Below, one piece after another: positions 46,821 through 55,025 of a stretch of DNA of 64,000 nt. The position numbers were made by a program, and so were the translations under genes. Within the stretch, counting starts at the first letter, position 1. Each line of letters starts with the position of its first letter. A model generated the notes under the pieces. The model saw only the letters and a list, made by a program, of their open reading frames with translations. It had not been told where the DNA came from and ran no database searches. The stretch covers positions 372,001 through 436,000 of the forward strand of contig NZ_JAGIBI010000006.1 in NCBI RefSeq assembly GCF_017744395.1, written 5' to 3'. Source of the DNA: Herbaspirillum sp. GTDB lineage: Bacteria > Pseudomonadota > Gammaproteobacteria > Burkholderiales > Burkholderiaceae_D.

Positions 46821-47081
46821 TCACACCAAGACGGTGTTCTCATCCCATCCCTCTACAGGTGGCAATCCATGAATCTCTCTCCAAAGAATCCTGTCCTTGG
46901 GGCTGATTCGGTTGTAGTTGGCATTGACACTAGTACCTGTTGATTTAGAAAACTCACTGACCCATTTCATATTCTCAATGGTGAGAGGAATTGGCTTGTT
47001 CGTTTCATCTTTGAAAATCACATAGATGAAATGGTCTTGAAAGACAAATCGTTTTATTGAGTCATTATTGATTAAGTCCAT
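46821..47081 (-). CDS. Small protein of unknown function
   Basis: Eighty-six residues beginning MDLINNDSIKRFVFQDHFIY, acidic, probably alpha/beta. The ATG has GGAGAGAAG just upstream in the transcript, and a palindrome lies 18 bp before it. No membrane segment or known motif is seen; the tail is HGLPPVEGWDENTVLV. It pairs with the next minus-strand gene; a toxin-antitoxin or anti-phage pair cannot be ruled in or out from sequence. Confidence 0.65.
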   Translation of the reverse strand: MDLINNDSIKRFVFQDHFIYVIFKDETNKPIPLTIENMKWVSEFSKSTGTSVNANYNRISPKDRILWREIHGLPPVEGWDENTVLV

Positions 47082-47299
47082 ATCTTCTCTCCGGCTGGAG
47101 ATCTCGAAACTTCGAGATCAAGCGACCGATTGACCTAGTGTTACTCCCACAATGCCTTAGCTGAATCACGGTAGTGAAAATGAACCAGTCTCGTCTGGTT
47201 CCTACGGTGGAACCAAGAAGACAGTTTAATCCTTACCAGCAGTTTCAATCCTGTTTTTCACTTACCTGTTGACATGCTCCCACCGAGTGAGCAGGATGA
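47082..47299. other. Right-end control region of the element
   Basis: No gene seen. It holds a hyphenated palindrome GATCTCGAA-AC-TTCGAGATC (47100-47119) at the promoter of the minus-strand pair. It also holds two overlapping stems: GAACCAG (47182-47188)/CTGGTTC (47195-47201), and GGTTCC (47197-47202)/GGAACC (47209-47214). The two stems cannot form together. Confidence 0.6.
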
Positions 47300-47300
47300 C

Positions 47301-47340
47301 GGTGTCACAACTAGGGGTCCCATGAAAAAGTGGATCACCT
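47301..47340 (+). repeat. Subterminal direct repeat, right copy
   Basis: The right-hand partner of 40414-40453, in the same orientation, ending 59 bp inside attR. In the integrase reading frame this copy reaches a TGA after seven codons, so it is a non-coding site. Confidence 0.75.
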
Positions 47341-47399
47341 GTAACGTTTGGCAAGAAAAATTCTTTATTAATCAAGAGTTTATATTTGGTTGGAGGCGT

Positions 47400-47420
47400 A
47401 TCCCCCCCTCTCCGCCAGTA
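47400..47420 (+). repeat. attR
   Basis: Exact copy of the 21-bp tRNA-Ser 3' end at 40342-40362. GC content returns to the chromosomal level immediately after. Confidence 0.93.
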
Positions 47421-47427
47421 GTTCAAA

Positions 47428-47456
47428 AAGCCCCGTTCAACGGGGCTTTTTTCTTT
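47428..47456 (+). terminator. Displaced chromosomal tRNA-Ser terminator
   Basis: AAGCCCCG-TTCAA-CGGGGCTT followed by TTTTCTTTT. Before integration it would have lain just behind the tRNA gene; now it is 7 kb away. Confidence 0.9.
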
Positions 47457-47511
47457 TGTGCCCTCCGCGGCGATGAGCGGATCCCTATTTCTGCATTTTG
47501 AAAACCTGCTC

Positions 47512-48129
47512 CTACTCAGGAAAACGGGGAAGCTTTTTCCCGTCCTTGGGCAAGGCGTAATTCGCCATGTTCAACTGCATGGCCAGCAGGGTGTAATAGG
47601 CATTGATCCCGGTCAGGTCGATCACGGCTTTCTTGCCAAAGCGTTTCTCGGCCCGTTCGAAGGTGCGATCGGAAACGCGCTTGTTTTTGTGCAGCTCGGT
47701 GGAAAAATCGTAAACGATTTCTTCATCTTCGCTCATGCCCGTCGGGCGGCGGCCATCGGCGATGGCATTGATGATCTCGGATTTGATCCCTGCCTTCAGT
47801 GCAATAGGCGCATGCACATACCATTCATAGTCTTGTGTCCATTCCCTGGCGGTGATCAGGATCACCAGCTCGCTCAGCGTATTGCCGATGGCGGAGTTGT
47901 AGCGCAGGTAGTCCCCCATTGAGCGGGCCTGGCTCATTACTTGGGGGCTGTACATCAATGGCTCAAACGGGCCGAAAACCGGGACTTTGCGTGCTGCCAA
48001 AAATTCTTCGGCCGCTTTTTGCTGCTCGGCGCTATATTGATTGGGGGAGAGGGTGGGGAAACGTTCGGTGGCGTGAACCTGGTTGAGGAAGGTAACGGCG
48101 ATTGCAGCACCGAGCAGCAGGTTTTTCAT
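47512..48129 (-). CDS. Exported carboxymuconolactone decarboxylase-family protein
   Basis: A 205-residue protein with a signal peptide (MKNLLLGAAIAVTFLNQVHA) and an AhpD/CMD-type helical domain (GNTLSELVILITAREWTQDY, EWYVHAPIALKAGI). The CxxC pair of AhpD peroxidases is absent, so it is nearer the PcaC-like subgroup. Secretion is unusual for the family. The ATG at 48129 has GGAG in the transcript 8 nt before it. It is divergent from the MFS gene. Reaction unknown. Confidence 0.85.
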   Translation of the reverse strand: MKNLLLGAAIAVTFLNQVHATERFPTLSPNQYSAEQQKAAEEFLAARKVPVFGPFEPLMYSPQVMSQARSMGDYLRYNSAIGNTLSELVILITAREWTQDYEWYVHAPIALKAGIKSEIINAIADGRRPTGMSEDEEIVYDFSTELHKNKRVSDRTFERAEKRFGKKAVIDLTGINAYYTLLAMQLNMANYALPKDGKKLPRFPE

Positions 48130-48223
48130 TCTGTTGTCTCCTTTAATATTGGTTGTAACAATCCTTTTTTGATGAGTGGCTGATGCTACTCCATTTCCAA
48201 TGCTGTTTCGTGGTTCCACTCCA

Positions 48224-49408
48224 ATGAACATGGCTGCTTCGACATTGAGAAAAATTCCCGCAAGCGTATGGGTCCTGGGCTTCGTCAGCATGCTGATGGA
48301 TATTTCCTCGGAGATGATCCATAGCCTGCTGCCTCTGTTCATGGTCGGCACATTGGGGGCAAGCGCTTTCGCAGTCGGCCTCATCGAAGGGCTGGCGGAA
48401 TCCACCGCGCTGATCGTCAAGGTTTTCTCCGGGGTATTGAGCGACTACCTCGGCAAGCGCAAGGGGCTGGCGATATTCGGCTACGCCCTGGGCGCGCTCA
48501 CGAAACCGATTTTTGCCATGGCGCCGACGACCGGCTTCATTCTCGCCGGGCGTTTGCTGGACCGGATCGGCAAAGGGATACGGGGCGCTCCGCGCGACGC
48601 CTTGGTGGCGGATGTCGCGCCGCCTGAAATCCGCGGGGCTGCGTTTGGATTGCGCCAGGCGCTCGATACCATCGGCGCTTTCCTCGGCCCGCTCCTGGCG
48701 GTGGGGTTGATGCTGCTATGGGCGGATGATTTCCGTTCGGTATTCTGGGTCGCGGTCATTCCCGGAATGCTTGCGGTCGCCTTGCTCGTAGCCGGGGTCA
48801 GGGAGCCTGACCGGCGAAGCGCCGAAAAGCGCGCCAATCCCATCCGCCGCGACAACCTCAGGCGTCTTGGCCGCGGCTATTGGTGGGTGGTCGCCATCGG
48901 CGCGGTGTTCACGCTGGCGCGGTTCAGCGAGGCTTTTCTGGTCCTTAAGGCACAGAAGAGCGGTATTCCCGTGGCCCTGGTGCCATTGGTCATGGTCGCG
49001 ATGAATATCGTGTATGCGGCATCGGCGTACCCATTCGGAAAACTCTCCGACCGGATGAACCATGCGACCCTGCTGTCGTTGGGGCTGGCCGTGTTGATCG
49101 CGGCCGACCTGGTGCTGGCCCTCAATGACCATTGGCTGGCGCTGGGTATCGGCGTGGCCTTATGGGGCATTCATATGGGGATGACCCAGGGCCTGCTGGC
49201 GACCATGGTCGCCGATACGGCGCCGGCGGATCTCCGGGGGACGGCCTATGGCTTTTTCAACCTCGTCAGCGGTGTGGCCATGCTGATTGCCAGCGCGGTG
49301 GCCGGGTTGCTATGGGACCGGCTGGGGGCGTCTTCGACGTTTTTGGCCGGAGCCGGATTTTCTGTGGTTGCGCTATCAGGACTCTTGGTCAAAGGGCGCT
49401 TGAAATAA
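48224..49408 (+). CDS. MFS transporter
   Basis: About 394 residues with 12 predicted helices. Motifs include VWVLGFVSMLMDISSEMIHS, the loop 2-3 motif GVLSDYLGKRKGLAIFGYAL and a cytoplasmic RIGKGIRGAPRDALVADVAP, which mark the YbfB/Mdt-like family of small MFS proteins often called fosmidomycin-resistance-like or DHA1-related. The start is uncertain: ATG at 48224 or 48230 fits the first helix, and upstream GTG 48176 or ATG 48200 are possible; none has a clear ribosome-binding site. Substrate unknown. Confidence 0.87.
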   Translation: MNMAASTLRKIPASVWVLGFVSMLMDISSEMIHSLLPLFMVGTLGASAFAVGLIEGLAESTALIVKVFSGVLSDYLGKRKGLAIFGYALGALTKPIFAMAPTTGFILAGRLLDRIGKGIRGAPRDALVADVAPPEIRGAAFGLRQALDTIGAFLGPLLAVGLMLLWADDFRSVFWVAVIPGMLAVALLVAGVREPDRRSAEKRANPIRRDNLRRLGRGYWWVVAIGAVFTLARFSEAFLVLKAQKSGIPVALVPLVMVAMNIVYAASAYPFGKLSDRMNHATLLSLGLAVLIAADLVLALNDHWLALGIGVALWGIHMGMTQGLLATMVADTAPADLRGTAYGFFNLVSGVAMLIASAVAGLLWDRLGASSTFLAGAGFSVVALSGLLVKGRLK

Positions 49409-49463
49409 CCGGGCATCTGTCGCCCGAAGGCCGCTACGCGGCCAACCTGGGCTATTCACCTGC

Positions 49464-51047
49464 CTAGGCGGCAGATAACTGGACGTTGTTCCTGCCGTTG
49501 CCCTTGGCGCGGTACAGCGCGCTGTCGGCCGCCTTGATCAGTTCTTCTATGCGGGTATGCGCATGCTCGCGCAGGGTGGCGACGCCGATGCTCACGGTCA
49601 CGATGCCGGTCTGGCTGGTGTTGTGGGGAATCGCCAGTTGTTCCACCGCCGACCGTATCCGTTCGGCGACCAGCCGTGCGCCGTCGGAACCGGTCTGGCT
49701 CAGCAGCACGACGAATTCCTCGCCTCCATACCTGGCCGCATGGTCCGATGCCCGCGGCAAGGCGCGGGTGATGGTTTGGGCCACGCTGACGAGGACCTTG
49801 TCTCCTGCCTGGTGGCCGTAGCTGTCGTTGTAGAACTTGAAGTAATCCACATCGATGAAGAGGATGGAGAACTCCGAGTGGGCGTTGCGGTGGCTGCTTT
49901 GCCAGAGATCCTGGAGGATCTGGTCGAGCCTTCTGCGGTTGAGCAAGCCGGTCAGTGCATCCTTTTGCGCCAGTTCGGACAGCTTTTCCTCCACTGCCAG
50001 CCGCGCATGCAGTTCGCGCCTCAAGCTGCGGTACAGGAGGTAGTAGACGATGACGATCGAGATGAGCAGGGCCAGGATCGTATGGAGCATTTCCCGCCAA
50101 TGGCGATAGATGGATGCTTTCGAATAGCTCAAGAGGACGATGAGCTTGGTATTGGGAATGCGGTGGTACGTATAAAAGCGTTCGACATGGTCCTTCGGGG
50201 AGGTGGCGAAAAAGCTCCCTTGCTGCGTTTCGGGATGCGCTTTTATCCTGTCGATATTGGCGTTTTCCTGGAAGCGGTAGCCGACCATGGAGGCGGAATA
50301 GGGGTAGCGCATATAGACGGTGCCGTCTTCCGAGAAGAGGGCAATGAACCCGTACTCATTCAGCGCGAGGTCTTCAAAGGTTTCCCTGAAATATTCCAGG
50401 TCCAGGGCCATCAAGGCGACGCCGGCGAAGCTTCCGTCCTGATGGGCCAGGCGTTTGGACAGGACGATGGCCTGGCGTGGGCGGCCAAGCTTGACATCGA
50501 GCGGCGCGGAGATGAACAGGCCGGCGTCGGGCGCATCCCGGTGTACCTGGAAGAAACGCTTGCCGGCGGCGGCATCGGTGATTTCCTGTCCGCCGGATTG
50601 GGATTGCGAGACCAGGGCGCCGTTGGCGTCCAGTATCGCGGAGAAGATCAGGTTCTTTACGTTGCTGCCGAACAGGTAGGCCGCCAGTTGCGCAGGGGGG
50701 AGGGCGGTGTCGGGGGCATATTGGTAGCGAAACACCAGCCTGTCCAGCGCCGCCGAAATGACCTCGATGTTGCGCTGGATGGCGCGTTCGGCCATCAGCG
50801 TGATATTTCGTGCGTTTTCGCCCGCGCTCAATGAGGCTTGCCTGTGGCTCTGGAACAGCATGCCGGCGCTCAGGCCCGCCAGCATCAATAGCGCGATGGC
50901 GCCTGCCGCCAATAACTGTATCCGCAATTTTCTGATATTCGCCTCCGTGTCTTTGCTTTTATTTTTATCTGTTTTTTTTATCTGTTCAGGATAATTGAGA
51001 TTACTCTTAATTCCCCCCGGTTGAGTAGCAAAAAATAGTCGGCGCAT
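49464..51047 (-). CDS. Membrane sensor diguanylate cyclase (dCache + GGDEF)
   Basis: A 527-residue enzyme. Transmembrane helix 1 (LLAAGAIALLMLAGLSAGML) is followed by a periplasmic region of about 250 residues resembling a double Cache sensor (AGLFISAPLDVKLGRPRQAI, FAGVALMALDLEYFRETFED), helix 2 (MLHTILALLISIVIVYYLLY) and a GGDEF domain from DALTGLLNRRRLD. The GGEEF signature at about residue 439 is intact and an I-site RASD lies five residues before it. The ATG at 51047 is chosen because it leaves a short cytoplasmic lead; longer in-frame starts run through the neighbour's promoter. It is divergent from the EAL gene with 145 bp between. Confidence 0.92.
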   Translation of the reverse strand: MRRLFFATQPGGIKSNLNYPEQIKKTDKNKSKDTEANIRKLRIQLLAAGAIALLMLAGLSAGMLFQSHRQASLSAGENARNITLMAERAIQRNIEVISAALDRLVFRYQYAPDTALPPAQLAAYLFGSNVKNLIFSAILDANGALVSQSQSGGQEITDAAAGKRFFQVHRDAPDAGLFISAPLDVKLGRPRQAIVLSKRLAHQDGSFAGVALMALDLEYFRETFEDLALNEYGFIALFSEDGTVYMRYPYSASMVGYRFQENANIDRIKAHPETQQGSFFATSPKDHVERFYTYHRIPNTKLIVLLSYSKASIYRHWREMLHTILALLISIVIVYYLLYRSLRRELHARLAVEEKLSELAQKDALTGLLNRRRLDQILQDLWQSSHRNAHSEFSILFIDVDYFKFYNDSYGHQAGDKVLVSVAQTITRALPRASDHAARYGGEEFVVLLSQTGSDGARLVAERIRSAVEQLAIPHNTSQTGIVTVSIGVATLREHAHTRIEELIKAADSALYRAKGNGRNNVQLSAA

Positions 51048-51192
51048 TTGTTGGTTCAAGGCAATAGCAAGCGGATGGAGGATACGGTTTGCGGATAGCG
51101 TGGTGTATGGGGTAAAACAAGAGGGAAAATGGCTGCGGAATTCACGCCGGGGGGAACGGCGCCTTGGGGCGTATCGGGAATTCGGGGGAGAA

Positions 51193-53793
51193 ATGAAATT
51201 CTTGCGCAAGGACCACCAGTGGAAAATCGGCCACCTCATTGTCGGTGCGCTGATTTCCTTTATCGGGATACTGGCGCTGTTCGGCATCGCCGGTTTTTTC
51301 TGGCTGGAGCGCGACCTGGAAGAGAAGGTGGTCCAGCCGCTGCTTGAGCGCGAGGTGAACCGGGTGCTGGACGGCTTCAGGTCGGAATACCTGGCCGGCG
51401 GCATTTTCATCCGGCAGATGCAGGGTCTGCTGACGGATTCCCCGGTCGGCCTGCATGGCGACTTGCGCGAGCTGGCGCAGTTCCTGGAAGCGCTGGCCAG
51501 GCGGGAAAACGGCGCCGAGCCCAGGTTTTCCTACATCCAGTTCGGCAACAAGGAAGGGGAGTTCGTTTCCATCAACCTCAAGGGCAACGGCGCGATGGAT
51601 TTCTATATCGAGGATGCCTTGCACCAGCACGGCCTGCACCATTTCGACCGCCGTCCGGACCTGGCCGGGGCGCAGTTGCTGGCCACGATCAAAGGGTACG
51701 ATCCGAGGAAAAGGCCCTGGTATGCGAATGCGACATCCGATTGCCCCCAGGTCTCGCCGGTGTATTTCAGCCTGGGAGGCGATGCCGAATGGAACGCTTC
51801 CATCACTTGCCCGCTGGGACGCGCGGGCAAGGAACAGGGGATCCTGGCGGTCGATCTGTCTACCGACAGGTTGCAAAAGCTGCTGGATGCCGCCATCCAG
51901 CAATCGCTGATATCGGGCGTGTTCATCCTGGACGACAATAACCGCGTCCTGCTCAAGTCGGAACGGCTGGGCCAGGCCGACAGGGATTTTTTCCTGGGAG
52001 AAGAGGACAAGAAGGTCAAATTCAGCGAAGCCGCCCTGGCGCATCTGCTGCTGGAGGAAAAACAGCAGCTTATCAACATCCGCCTCGATTCACGGGGGAA
52101 GTTCCTGATCTACCAGAAGCCCCTCGGCGAACTGGGAAAAAGCCAGAGCGATTTCTCGCGTTTCCGGGTGGTCGTCATTTCTTCCCGGGACGCGCTGTTT
52201 TCGGTCTTCAATAATTTCTTCTGGTTGAGCTGGTTCGCCCTCCTGCTGATTATCCTGGGGGCCTATATGCTGATCCGGGTGTACCGCTCAAGCATCACCT
52301 TCCCCCTGATCCGGCTGCGCGACCAGGCGAAACAGGTCGCTTTCAAGGAAGTGGTGTCGTCCCAGGAGTTCGAGCGCCTGTATCCGAAGGGGCGCGCGAT
52401 CGAGGAAATCGTGTCGGTCCAGGATGCGGTCGAGAAAATGGCCAACAGCCTTTACTCCCTCTATCACGAACTGCGGGAGCGGGTCGACAAGGACGAGGAA
52501 AGCGGCCAGCTCAGCCTGATCGGCGCCGCCAACCTGCTGCAGAAGATGCCGTGGCAGGAGTCGACCGTGATCGTGGTGGAAATCAATAATTACGTCCAGC
52601 TTTCCGACACGCTCAACCGCGTGGCGCTACGGCTTTTATGGCGAGGCCTGTGCAAGAGGCTGGCGTCGTGCTGGGAGGGCATGCCGGAAGACCGGGTTTA
52701 TTGCTATCGCTACAGCGAAAGCCGGCTGGTGATCCTGATGCTGGGAAAGCAAAGCGAGCACCAGGCCGCCATCGGGAAGATGCAGCGGGAAGCGTCGCTT
52801 ATCCTGGCGACGGGCGAAGAAGAAGAGGTGCGCGTCTTTCTCAGCTTCGGCGTCAGCGTCGGGGCCGACGATCGTCCGGCCTCGCTCGATGCCGCCGTAT
52901 CGAATGCCGTGCTGGCGCTGCGCGCGGCCCAGCTTCCCAATGGTCCGGGGTTTGCGTTCTTCCATCCATCGATGCTGGAGAAGGAGTTGCGCACCCAGGC
53001 CGTGCTGGCGGCGATGGATTCGGCGGCTGTCGAAGAAGAGTTCATGATGTTCTACCAGCCGATCTGCGACCTGCGCAGCGGGGCGCTGCATGGCGTCGAA
53101 GCGCTGATGCGGTGGAACTCTCCGGTCCTGGGCATGGTGCCGCCGTCGGAATTCATCCCCCTGGCCGAGCGCAGCGAACGGATCGCCATGCTGGGTTCGC
53201 AGGCCTTGCGCAAGGTGGTTCGGGACATCGCCGCGCTGCGTGCGGAGGGGGCGCTGCCGGACGGTTTTTCGGCGCATGTGAATGTGTCGGCGCGCCAGAT
53301 GATGCATGCCCACTTCTTCGAGCAGATCAGGGAGGTCGTCATCGAGCACGACCTGCCGCCCCGATACATCACGCTGGAATTGACCGAGAGCCTGCTGATC
53401 GACGACACGAACCACATCCGGGAGCAATTCAGGCGCCTTGGGAGCTATGGCTTCGGATTGTGCCTGGACGATTTCGGGACCGGCTATTCGTCCCTGTCCA
53501 CCTTGCATAACTTCAACTTCAATTGCGTCAAGCTGGACCGTTCGTTTATTGTCCGCTCCACCGAGAAAGGGCGGGCATCGGCGGTCTTGCCCGCGATCGT
53601 CGGCATCGCCAGGTCGCTGGAGATCAGTTGCGTCGCGGAAGGGATCGAATCGGAGGAACAGGCCGAGATATTGCGCGCGATGGGGTGCGAATATGTGCAG
53701 GGATACCTGTTCGCCCGCCCCATGCCGCTTGACGAGCTCAGAACCTGGATGGATGGGTTGGGCGAGGAAGCGGCGGTGCGCATCCGGCGCTGA
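51193..53793 (+). CDS. Membrane c-di-GMP phosphodiesterase (sensor, degenerate GGDEF, EAL)
   Basis: 866 residues: transmembrane helix (HLIVGALISFIGILALFGIA), a periplasmic Cache-like sensor (YDPRKRPWYANATSDCPQVS), a second helix (WLSWFALLLIILGAYMLIRV), a HAMP-like linker, a GGDEF domain in which the signature is replaced (YRYSESRLVILML), so no cyclase activity, then a full EAL domain: GVEALMRW, LELTESLLIDD, DDFGTGYSSLST, EGIESEEQAE. The key acidic residues are present, so hydrolysis of c-di-GMP is expected. The ATG at 51193 follows GGGGGAGAA; the upstream start 51100 lacks such a signal. Confidence 0.92.
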   Translation: MKFLRKDHQWKIGHLIVGALISFIGILALFGIAGFFWLERDLEEKVVQPLLEREVNRVLDGFRSEYLAGGIFIRQMQGLLTDSPVGLHGDLRELAQFLEALARRENGAEPRFSYIQFGNKEGEFVSINLKGNGAMDFYIEDALHQHGLHHFDRRPDLAGAQLLATIKGYDPRKRPWYANATSDCPQVSPVYFSLGGDAEWNASITCPLGRAGKEQGILAVDLSTDRLQKLLDAAIQQSLISGVFILDDNNRVLLKSERLGQADRDFFLGEEDKKVKFSEAALAHLLLEEKQQLINIRLDSRGKFLIYQKPLGELGKSQSDFSRFRVVVISSRDALFSVFNNFFWLSWFALLLIILGAYMLIRVYRSSITFPLIRLRDQAKQVAFKEVVSSQEFERLYPKGRAIEEIVSVQDAVEKMANSLYSLYHELRERVDKDEESGQLSLIGAANLLQKMPWQESTVIVVEINNYVQLSDTLNRVALRLLWRGLCKRLASCWEGMPEDRVYCYRYSESRLVILMLGKQSEHQAAIGKMQREASLILATGEEEEVRVFLSFGVSVGADDRPASLDAAVSNAVLALRAAQLPNGPGFAFFHPSMLEKELRTQAVLAAMDSAAVEEEFMMFYQPICDLRSGALHGVEALMRWNSPVLGMVPPSEFIPLAERSERIAMLGSQALRKVVRDIAALRAEGALPDGFSAHVNVSARQMMHAHFFEQIREVVIEHDLPPRYITLELTESLLIDDTNHIREQFRRLGSYGFGLCLDDFGTGYSSLSTLHNFNFNCVKLDRSFIVRSTEKGRASAVLPAIVGIARSLEISCVAEGIESEEQAEILRAMGCEYVQGYLFARPMPLDELRTWMDGLGEEAAVRIRR

Positions 53794-53962
53794 ACCGGGC
53801 ATTGGGCCGGGTGGATTCCCGCTTGGTATCATGGGAGCCAGGCCGCAGGTTGGATACAACTGGCGCGCCGGAAGCAGGATACAGTTGGGCGGGGATAGGC
53901 GATTCGCCGCAGGTAAGTTATGTTATGCCCTGACAAGATAAGCGTGAAACGAGGTCAAGAGA

Positions 53963-54925
53963 ATGGCAATTCCACAAACAATGCTGTCGGTCGTCGCCCG
54001 CGATGAGGTGCATCTGCAGTTTGCGCTGAAAGAGGGCGTCGATATCCGGGCCCTGTTCCAGGAGCTGGGCAAGCTGTGGGAGGCGGGGATCACCGGCATC
54101 ACCGACCCGACGCTGGCGCCGGACCATGAGCTGGCCGGAGGAACGGCCAATGTGGTCCTGGGTTTCAGGCCGGAACTGTGGCGCGAGGTGTGCCCGGCAG
54201 GCGTGCCGGACAACCTGCACTCTTTCAGCAAGGACTTGGTCGGGATCAACGGCAAGGTGGCGCCCGCCACCCAGCAGGACCTTTGGGTCTGGATCACGCA
54301 ATCGAGCGCGGCGACGCTGTATGACAGCACCAGCAAGGCGGTGGCGCTGCTGCGCCCCTTCGCCGAGCTGGTGAGCGAACAAGTCTGCTTCCCCTACCAT
54401 AACAATGTGACGTTCGACGGTTTCGCCGACGGCGTCGCCAATCCCAACCCGTTCCGCGCCAGCAGCGTGGCGATCATTCCCGACGGACAGCCGGGGGCGG
54501 GCGGGTCGACGGTGCTGGTGCAGAAGTGGATGATGGAAGTGGAGAAGTTGAAGGCGCTTTCCGTGCATGAAGCCGAGGGCGTCTGGGGGCGGACCAAGGC
54601 CGGCAGCCATGAGCTGTCGCCGCTGCCCGAGGATTCCCATGTCGGCCGGAACCAGTTCCGGAGAAACGGCGAAGAGATCGATATCGTACGGCGCAACGCC
54701 AATTACGGCAATGCGCGGGAATCGGGGATCATGTTCGTCGGTTTCTGCAACGATATTTCCGTGACGATGGGCATGCTGGAGCAGATGTACGGGGTCGGCG
54801 CCGACGGCGTCAAAAAGACCGACCGGCTGCTGGATTTTTCCCGTCCCCTTTCTTCCGCGGTCTATTTCGTGCCAAGTTTGGATGCCTTGGCCGCCGCGGG
54901 GATTGAGCCCGAAGACAACGATTGA
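53963..54925 (+). CDS. DyP-type heme peroxidase
   Basis: A 320-residue dye-decolorising peroxidase, YfeX-like in length, with no signal peptide. The GxxDG motif is FDGFADGVANPNPFR, where Asp is the distal catalytic residue. The proximal heme His lies in PEDSHVGRNQFRRNG, followed by the IDIVRRNANYG arm. The C-terminal half has MFVGFCNDISVTMGMLEQMY. A cytosolic enzyme that reduces H2O2 with an unknown donor. DyP proteins are often encapsulin cargo, but this one lacks an obvious C-terminal targeting peptide and is 5 kb from the encapsulin operon here, so I see no link. Confidence 0.93.
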   Translation: MAIPQTMLSVVARDEVHLQFALKEGVDIRALFQELGKLWEAGITGITDPTLAPDHELAGGTANVVLGFRPELWREVCPAGVPDNLHSFSKDLVGINGKVAPATQQDLWVWITQSSAATLYDSTSKAVALLRPFAELVSEQVCFPYHNNVTFDGFADGVANPNPFRASSVAIIPDGQPGAGGSTVLVQKWMMEVEKLKALSVHEAEGVWGRTKAGSHELSPLPEDSHVGRNQFRRNGEEIDIVRRNANYGNARESGIMFVGFCNDISVTMGMLEQMYGVGADGVKKTDRLLDFSRPLSSAVYFVPSLDALAAAGIEPEDND

Positions 54926-54977
54926 ATTCCGGAGTCGTCCCGCGCGGGACGTGAATTGTCATCCGGGTTGAGCGAAT

Positions 54978-55012
54978 CCGGCCGGGGAGTCATCTTCCCG
55001 GCCGGTTTTTTT
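54978..55012. terminator. Terminator between dyp and the bestrophin gene
   Basis: CCGGCCGGG pairs with CCCGGCCGG around a short loop and is followed by eight T, serving the plus-strand peroxidase transcript. Confidence 0.88.
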
Positions 55013-55025
55013 TGCGCTTTTGCGC

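Larger units (their letters stand above)
40342..47420 (+). mobile_element. 7.1-kb integrative element in tRNA-Ser
   Basis: The block is bounded by exact 21-bp direct repeats of the tRNA 3' end, starts with a tyrosine recombinase reading away from the tRNA, and is strikingly AT-rich against the GC-rich flanks. Gene order: integrase, small protein, XRE regulator (minus), lipoprotein, membrane protein, helix-turn-helix protein, an unrecognised basic protein, ribbon-helix-helix protein (minus), two small proteins (minus). No relaxase, secretion, capsid or replication gene that I recognise is present, so it is an integrative element or satellite dependent on a helper. Nearly every gene has its own terminator. 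Confidence 0.92.

Noticed and set aside
47274..47501. 75-codon frame spanning attR
   Set aside because: It runs through the right subterminal repeat, attR and the displaced tRNA terminator, so it is an accident of integration.
53963..54925. DyP peroxidase as cargo of the encapsulin
   Set aside because: It lacks an obvious C-terminal targeting peptide, is 3-5 kb away behind other genes, and the shell is of family 2A, whose cargo is the extended desulfurase.
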